Source of the DNA: an uncultured Bacteroidota bacterium
GTDB lineage: Bacteria > Bacteroidota > Bacteroidia > Chitinophagales > Chitinophagaceae
Length of the DNA stretch: 6,333 nucleotides
Direction of reading: 5' to 3'
NCBI GenBank assembly: GCA_903847655.1
Contig: CAINEG010000182.1
Location: 1 to 6,333, forward strand
Below are positions 1 through 4,141 of the stretch, piece after piece. How positions within the stretch are numbered: the first letter of the stretch is position 1; every line of letters starts with the position of its first letter. Made by a program: the position numbers and the translations under genes. Under the pieces are notes generated by a model. That model worked only from the letters and a program-made list of their open reading frames with translations, searched no databases and was not told the DNA's origin.

Positions 1-737
1 GGTAATTCCGGATAATATTTATTGGACTTATCAAAGATCATATGAAAATGAGAGGGTGCTTCTCTTTTTAAAACGGCTAGCCCCTGTAGTATATTACCTC
101 CATAACCATATTGTTCAGACAATAAAGAAATAGCTAAATAAGTAGTGACCAAGCCGCCAATAATTAAAACAATTACTTGTATTACATCGGTATAGCCAAT
201 AACTTTCATGCCGCCTAAAGTAACAATCACCGCAAACACACTTAATCCAATGATACTCATTTCAAAACTTATATTGGTAATAGAAGAAATGGCCAAGGCG
301 CCTAAATAAATAATAGAAGTTAAATTCACAAACACATACACCAATAACCAAAATACCGCCATGATAGTACTTACCGTATCGTTGTATCTTTTAGAAAGAA
401 ACTGCGGCATGGTAAATATTTTATTCTTCAAATAAATAGGCAAGATAAAAACAGCCACAATGATTAAAGTAAAAGCAGACATCCACTCATAAGTAGATAT
501 AGCTAAGCCTAGTGCAAAGCCGGAGCCAGACATGCCAATAAAATGTTCGGCGGAAATATTAGAAGCAATCAGCGATGCGCCAATGGCCCACCAAGTAAGT
601 GCGCCTTCTGCTAAGAAAAAATCGGTGGAGCTAGTAGTACCTGCTTTCTTTTTTTGAAAAATATAATAGCCGTAGGAACTAATTAAAATAAAGTACAGAA
701 AAAAAACAAGATAATCGGCGGTATGCAATTTATTCAT
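1..737 (-). CDS. Na+/solute symporter, SGLT-like (SSS family), N-terminal part
   Basis: Inner-membrane secondary transporter that should couple Na+ entry to uptake of a sugar or similar solute. Read from the ATG at 735-737, the frame stays open for 245 codons and runs off the left edge, so the C-terminal half or more is missing. The protein shows successive hydrophobic helices and, at residues 49-73, the family stretch WWAIGASLIASN followed by ISAEHFIGMSGSG. From memory it aligns with Vibrio vSGLT at a constant offset of four residues. Na2-site positions A62 and I65 correspond to A58 and I61, and sugar-contact positions N64, Y87, E88 and S91 correspond to N60, Y83, E84 and S87. vSGLT Gln69 is His65 here, as in animal SGLTs. 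TDVIQ (183-187) and the region around 227-244 also match. The helices holding the other Na+ and sugar ligands lie outside the window, so the substrate is undecided. The gene follows the Fe-S protein gene in the same direction after 81 bp. Confidence 0.93.
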   Translation of the reverse strand, partial: MNKLHTADYLVFFLYFILISSYGYYIFQKKKAGTTSSTDFFLAEGALTWWAIGASLIASNISAEHFIGMSGSGFALGLAISTYEWMSAFTLIIVAVFILPIYLKNKIFTMPQFLSKRYNDTVSTIMAVFWLLVYVFVNLTSIIYLGALAISSITNISFEMSIIGLSVFAVIVTLGGMKVIGYTDVIQVIVLIIGGLVTTYLAISLLSEQYGYGGNILQGLAVLKREAPSHFHMIFDKSNKYYPEL

Positions 738-747
738 TCAATATATT

Positions 748-777
748 TTAGCAGACAATAATTTACGTGTCTACTAA
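748..777 (-). repeat. Inverted repeat / RNA hairpin just before the symporter start
   Basis: Reading the minus strand, arm TTAGTAGACA (777-768) is followed by a 10-nt loop and arm TGTCTGCTAA (757-748). Nine of ten pairs are Watson-Crick and the tenth is U-G in the minus-strand RNA; in plus-strand RNA it would be a C-A mismatch. The hairpin therefore pairs fully only in the transcript of the flanking genes. It ends 10 nt before the symporter ATG. No U-run follows, so a classical intrinsic terminator is unlikely. It could be a translational control element, an RNA-processing or stabilising stem between two co-transcribed genes, or a DNA operator. Chance is possible in an AT-rich gap, but a 10-bp stem is long for that. 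Confidence 0.5.
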
Positions 778-818
778 TTTAGTTTATTTTATTGAATGTG
801 AAATCGAACTACCTAAGC

Positions 819-1886
819 TTAAAGCTGTTGCAATGCCGTCTTTTTTGCAAATGCCGGTCTGATCACCCAGCTTTGATTATTGGGTTTTCTGATGACCAAC
901 CAATAAAAAAAGAAACTAGTGGTAATTATCCTCATGACGGCTACTGTCCATACTGGAAGGCTATGGCTTAAATCAATTAATAAACCATCATCAGGAAATT
1001 TACCATATCCAATCAAGGACGGCAATCGGTACCAATAATAACAAGCAACGCCAGCCGCAGCAAATAGGCTGATGAGTTTTCGTTTGTGTTGAACTTTAAT
1101 TAATCTATCTAAATTATAATAAATAATAGCAGTAATGGCCAAGCCTACTATTGGGATATAATAAACACTAAATAAATTTTCAAGGTTAGTTAAATTGTTT
1201 TCGTCGGGCACATGAAACCAACCCCAAATAAAACCGGGCAAGCCACCAATGATCATCAACCCACTTAGTACATTGTATTCGGTTTTATGTGAACTTAATG
1301 GATTTACATTGGGCGTTGAATCGGGACAAGGAATGACACAGTTCATACAATTTTCACAATTGGCATTGGGCATGGACATAAATACATTACCCCCATATAA
1401 TTTTTCAACTGGATGTACGGGACATAAACCAGAACACCAAGCGCTTTTCCATTCATAAAAAAATCCTAAGGTCACCCCAATGACGGCCATGCTTATGATT
1501 AAAATTCCTGTGGCTAATCCACTTCTGTTAAATACAGCATGCCTCAAAGGCACAATAATAAATAAAGCAAAAGTGGCGATGACATTTAAAATGCCAATTT
1601 GCTTAGCAGTTAATTTTTTTCTTTTAGACAAACCCAAATGTCTTGGCAATAAATTAGTCGTGGCCAATGGACAAACATTTCTCCAGATGCCTACTGCTAC
1701 AACAAATATAAAAGGGGCTATAGGAATTAAAATATTCCAAAAAAGTAAAATACCAATGGCCGGGAAAAACAATAAACAGGTTAACATGACCGCTCCTATC
1801 AACCAAACCAAAAATTGAACCATTCGCCAAATGGTTTTGGATTGATTGGACAATTGAGCACCTGATTTAAAAGGAGTAGAAGACAT
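819..1886 (-). CDS. Membrane-bound 4Fe-4S protein, NapH/NosR/CcoG-like
   Basis: A 355-residue polytopic membrane protein, probably an electron-transfer component of the cytoplasmic membrane. Hydrophobic segments lie at roughly 26-46, 50-66, 98-115, 124-142, 207-224, 240-256, 270-288 and 312-332, giving about eight helices. Between helices 4 and 5 is a cysteine-rich loop: CSGLCP (C151, C155), then one complete ferredoxin motif CxxCxxCxxxCP (C177, C180, C183, C187), which should bind one 4Fe-4S cluster. NapH/NosR-type proteins usually carry two CxxxCP motifs and two clusters. Here the first CxxxCP position reads WRNVCP (C72), with Trp where the first Cys is expected, and only one full cluster motif is present. 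The start is an ATG with an AT-rich leader. An FNR-like palindrome lies 72-85 bp upstream, which suits a redox role. No nap, nos or cco partner gene is visible, so the partner and the process served are unknown. NapH, NosR or CcoG function cannot be chosen from this sequence. Confidence 0.85.
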   Translation of the reverse strand: MSSTPFKSGAQLSNQSKTIWRMVQFLVWLIGAVMLTCLLFFPAIGILLFWNILIPIAPFIFVVAVGIWRNVCPLATTNLLPRHLGLSKRKKLTAKQIGILNVIATFALFIIVPLRHAVFNRSGLATGILIISMAVIGVTLGFFYEWKSAWCSGLCPVHPVEKLYGGNVFMSMPNANCENCMNCVIPCPDSTPNVNPLSSHKTEYNVLSGLMIIGGLPGFIWGWFHVPDENNLTNLENLFSVYYIPIVGLAITAIIYYNLDRLIKVQHKRKLISLFAAAGVACYYWYRLPSLIGYGKFPDDGLLIDLSHSLPVWTVAVMRIITTSFFFYWLVIRKPNNQSWVIRPAFAKKTALQQL

Positions 1887-1927
1887 AATTTTCGATTGAA
1901 AGGATAAAACAATTTTATTTTCAAAAC

Positions 1928-1935
1928 GAAAAATA
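1928..1935 (-). promoter_or_regulatory. Candidate -7 box for the Fe-S protein gene
   Basis: On the minus strand this reads TATTTTTC, one base off the Bacteroidota -7 consensus TAnnTTTG. Transcription would start near 1922, leaving a leader of about 36 nt. The centre of the FNR-like palindrome (1964.5) would then be about 42 bp upstream of that start, the classical class II activator position. A second one-mismatch box, TAAAATTG at 1917-1910, would place the palindrome near -60 (class I-like). A third, TAAGTTTT at 1952-1945, would place it near -25. The choice is inferred from spacing alone. Confidence 0.35.
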
Positions 1936-1957
1936 GGAATTATGAAAACTTAAAAAC

Positions 1958-1971
1958 ATGATTTACATCAT
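1958..1971. promoter_or_regulatory. FNR/CRP-type palindromic operator
   Basis: The sequence is ATGAT-TTAC-ATCAT, a perfect 5+5 palindrome with a 4-bp spacer. It contains TGAT-N4-ATCA, the core of the FNR consensus TTGAT-N4-ATCAA, with A/T instead of T/A at the outermost pair. It sits in the gap between the kinase-like gene and the Fe-S protein gene, which lies downstream on the minus strand. FNR/CRP-family regulators respond to oxygen, nitric oxide or other small-molecule signals, and a membrane Fe-S protein is a plausible target. No regulator gene is in view, so the identity of the binding protein is inferred. Confidence 0.5.
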
Positions 1972-1983
1972 AGTCCTTAGGAT

Positions 1984-2008
1984 CAAAAAATGACTTTGCT
2001 CTTTTTTG
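1984..2008 (-). terminator. Weak terminator-like hairpin after the kinase-like gene
   Basis: Directly after the TAA stop, the minus strand reads CAAAAAA, an 11-nt loop and TTTTTTG. This is a 7-bp stem of six A-T pairs and one C-G pair, with the U-run forming the descending arm. The position and U-tract suit an intrinsic terminator, but the stem is too AT-rich to be stable. It may work poorly, or it may only be an A/T tract. Confidence 0.3.
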
Positions 2009-3088
2009 TTAATCATTATTTCTTGCAAAAGATTTTGGAATGAGCAAGAGGTTTTTTTGAAGTGTTTGTTTTAAATGCCGCTTCACTACTTGGCCCATAG
2101 TTTTTGCTTTGTTATAGGTAGATGCTTCTTTGAAGTGTTGGGTGAGACCGGCTTTTAGTGTAGCAATTTTTTCTGGTGTTGAAATATGGTCTGCGCACAT
2201 GATGTCAAATAAATCATTCATCCTATACCTAGCGGATGCCAATCTAAAGGTCATCATAGTTCTTTCTTCTGCTTGGTATTGTGCAATAGATTCTTTGTCC
2301 AAATGTGCACTTACGATATCTACAAAGGCTTTGTTTTCTTTAAAAAATTGAGGTAGGTATAAATTTTTTCTACCTTCATAAGATTGTTGATCAAAATCAA
2401 TGGCACGAATTCGATATTGAAAATCCTCAATGTCTGGAATGATATTGACTACATAGTTGTATGAACGCATGTCTCCAAGTAATTGAACAAAACATCGCTC
2501 ATTAAATTTTACGAATTCTTTGGCGAGTCTAATTAAATTGGTGTTGGAATTGTTCAAATGATCAGCTATAAAAATATCTCCAGGAATACCAGGAATATGT
2601 TCTTCTACCAAGGTGGTTTGATGGGTAAAATAAGTAATTCTATTAGGAGAAAGTAGGTGTTCTAATTCTAAACCATACACCCTGCTTGCATCTGCTTGCT
2701 TGATGTAGTAGTGATCATAATTGTCATTAAATTTATTTACAATTCTAATTCTAAAGGGCTGACTGTTTCCAAAATAACAAAAATCAATTCTTGCTACATC
2801 CAAATGATTGATGATAGTGGTGTCACCTTCTGTTTTTAAAATCGCATAAATTTTCACCAAACCCTCACGTAAATATTCCCATTCTTTCATATCAAAAGAC
2901 AATTTTTCCCAACTACTTGGGTTGCCTTTTTTATCTTTTAAAGGAATAGAATAAGTATAGCGCTGTAAGTCCTGATAACTTACTGGTAGTTTAACTTCTC
3001 TTCCATAACGAACCAAGTAGGCGCGTAAATCTTTTTGAATTGGGAAGATGGGCTTTTTTTTAGAAGGCTGTTCAGGCTCCCCCGACAT
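2009..3088 (-). CDS. Conserved protein of unknown function with APH/kinase-like core
   Basis: A soluble protein of 359 residues from the ATG at 3086-3088. An in-frame TTG at 3113-3115 would add nine residues, and a stop at 3125-3127 limits the frame. I do not recognise a named family. In numbering from the TTG start, the middle of the protein follows the order of a protein-kinase/aminoglycoside-phosphotransferase fold. It has beta strands ending in YYIK (K139, possible ATP lysine), a helix with E150/E152, a hinge-like LVEEHIPG (169-176), LGDMRSYNYVV (213-223) and AIDFDQ (238-243). GD-x4-N (D215, N220) and DxD (D240, D242) occupy the places of the APH catalytic loop HGDxxxxN and metal-binding IDFD. 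No glycine-rich loop is obvious, and Gly replaces the usual His. The C-terminal tail (345-365) is rich in Lys and Arg. There is no signal peptide or membrane helix. Kinase activity is inference; a pseudokinase or a purely structural similarity is possible. Confidence 0.85.
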   Translation of the reverse strand: MSGEPEQPSKKKPIFPIQKDLRAYLVRYGREVKLPVSYQDLQRYTYSIPLKDKKGNPSSWEKLSFDMKEWEYLREGLVKIYAILKTEGDTTIINHLDVARIDFCYFGNSQPFRIRIVNKFNDNYDHYYIKQADASRVYGLELEHLLSPNRITYFTHQTTLVEEHIPGIPGDIFIADHLNNSNTNLIRLAKEFVKFNERCFVQLLGDMRSYNYVVNIIPDIEDFQYRIRAIDFDQQSYEGRKNLYLPQFFKENKAFVDIVSAHLDKESIAQYQAEERTMMTFRLASARYRMNDLFDIMCADHISTPEKIATLKAGLTQHFKEASTYNKAKTMGQVVKRHLKQTLQKNLLLIPKSFARNND

Positions 3089-3171
3089 ATGGATATGGTC
3101 AAAAAAATGATTCAAAAAATAGTATTACCTAAATTTACGATTTTGTAGCGCTTCTCAGTAGTTTAATTTCT

Positions 3172-3179
3172 TACATTTG
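3172..3179 (+). promoter_or_regulatory. Bacteroidota -7 promoter box for the transaminase gene
   Basis: TACATTTG matches TAnnTTTG at every fixed position and lies 23 bp before the TTG start codon. Transcription from about 3186 would give a leader of about 17 nt. The nearest upstream TTG (3143-3145) is 26 bp away, slightly far for a standard -33 element, so only the -7 half is well supported. Confidence 0.6.
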
Positions 3180-3202
3180 AATAAGCTGTAAAACATTTTT
3201 AA

Positions 3203-4039
3203 TTGAATACAATTTATTGTTACGCCAATCATCAAATTAAGCCACTTGAAAATGCGGGTGTACCTGTATCCGATTTATTGGTGCAAAGAGGTTATGGCAT
3301 TTTTGATTTTTTAAGAGTGGCTCATGGGAAGCCCTTATTCATAGATGATCATTTAGATCGTTTTTTTAATTCGGCCTCCATCATGCACTTACCCATCAAA
3401 GAATCAAGGGAAGAAATTAAAAAAATAGTCGCCACGCTTATTGAAAAAAATAAATTCGAATATTCGGGCATTCGTTTACTCATGGCTGGCGGAGATGCAC
3501 CAGACGGCTATACCATTTCCCAGCCCCACTTAATTATTTTAGAGCAAGCCCTTGCTCCACCCAGCCTTCAATTTTCTGAAAAGGGCATTCATTTGGCCAG
3601 TTATCCGTATCAAAGACAGCTTTCTGAGGTAAAAACCACCGATTATTTGATGGCTATATGGCTTCAACCCTGGATGAAAACTAAGGGGGCCGACGATATT
3701 TTGTACTACCAGGAGGCCTCAATAAGTGAATGTCCAAGGTCCAATATTTTTATGGTCAGCCCTCAAAACAAGTTAGTGACCCCAGAAAACCATATGTTGA
3801 AGGGCATTACCCGAAAAAACATCCTCCAAATAGCGGTGAATTTAGGTCTAGAATTTGAGTGCCGAAACATCCCCCTGGAAGAGCTAAAATTGGCCAAAGA
3901 AGTATTTATCAGCAGTTCCACCAAAAGAATATTGCCAGTAGGGCAAATAGATGACCAAGTATTTAAATTAAGTAATTCAAAATCAATTAGTTACATAATT
4001 TTCAATCAATTATTTTTGCTCGAAACGGAGCAATGTTAA
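3203..4039 (+). CDS. PLP fold-type IV aminotransferase, probable D-amino acid transaminase
   Basis: A cytoplasmic PLP enzyme of aminotransferase class IV, 278 residues, full length for the family. Landmarks in order: VSDLLVQRGYGIFDFLR (22-38), DDHLDRF (48-54), SGIRLLMAGG (88-97), VKTTDYL with the PLP-binding K144, GADDILYY (162-169), ECPRSNIF with E176 for the pyridine nitrogen, GITR (201-204) for the cofactor phosphate, and SSSTKRILPVGQID (237-250). The class includes branched-chain transaminases, D-amino acid transaminases and aminodeoxychorismate lyase. The pair R29 and R91 falls where, as I recall, the transaminase of Haliscomenobacter hydrossis has two arginines that bind the substrate carboxylate. 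The surrounding residues are also close, which favours a D-amino acid transaminase. The start is TTG: a stop codon lies directly upstream (3200-3202), the next in-frame Met is residue 61, and the N-terminal strand is needed by the fold. The gene has its own -7 box and appears monocistronic. Confidence 0.92.
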   Translation: MNTIYCYANHQIKPLENAGVPVSDLLVQRGYGIFDFLRVAHGKPLFIDDHLDRFFNSASIMHLPIKESREEIKKIVATLIEKNKFEYSGIRLLMAGGDAPDGYTISQPHLIILEQALAPPSLQFSEKGIHLASYPYQRQLSEVKTTDYLMAIWLQPWMKTKGADDILYYQEASISECPRSNIFMVSPQNKLVTPENHMLKGITRKNILQIAVNLGLEFECRNIPLEELKLAKEVFISSSTKRILPVGQIDDQVFKLSNSKSISYIIFNQLFLLETEQC

Positions 4040-4100
4040 CCCAATATTAACTAATGACTATTTGTTAACGGTATGTGAATATATTTGACAAGTTTTGCTT

Positions 4101-4108
4101 TAACTTTG
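4101..4108 (+). promoter_or_regulatory. Bacteroidota -7 promoter box for the TonB receptor gene
   Basis: TAACTTTG is a perfect TAnnTTTG, 33 bp before the receptor ATG. Transcription would begin near 4114-4116, giving an A-rich leader of about 27 nt, typical of the phylum. No well-spaced -33 TTG was found; the closest, TTTG at 4084-4087, has a spacer of only 13 bp. This may indicate dependence on an activator. Confidence 0.65.
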
Positions 4109-4109
4109 C

Positions 4110-4119
4110 GGAATATTCC
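4110..4119. promoter_or_regulatory. 10-bp palindrome at the receptor transcription start
   Basis: GGAATATTCC is a perfect palindrome starting two bases after the -7 box, so it covers the expected transcription start. A repressor bound here would block initiation. No known regulator is matched, and chance occurrence is quite possible for a site this short. Confidence 0.25.
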
Positions 4120-4141
4120 CAAAACAATAATAAATAACAAA

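Noticed and set aside
1249..1818. Open frames on the plus strand at 1249-1458 and 1480-1818
   Set aside because: Both lie antisense within the Fe-S protein gene, whose cysteine motifs show the minus strand to be coding. Their translations show no family motifs.
1974..1982. Near-palindrome TCCT-T-AGGA next to the FNR-like site
   Set aside because: Only four-base arms and no known operator type; likely chance.
2130..2351. Open frame on the plus strand inside the kinase-like gene
   Set aside because: Antisense to a longer frame with convincing protein features; no recognisable motif or start signal.
3113..3121. TATTTTTTG on the minus strand as a promoter for the kinase-like gene
   Set aside because: It has one base too many for TAnnTTTG and overlaps the alternative TTG start. 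It is compatible with the downstream ATG start but too weak to annotate.
4036..4069. Three TTAAC repeats, including two GTTAAC palindromes, around the end of the transaminase gene
   Set aside because: Short AT-rich words that partly overlap the coding end. They form neither a stable terminator stem nor a regularly spaced array.
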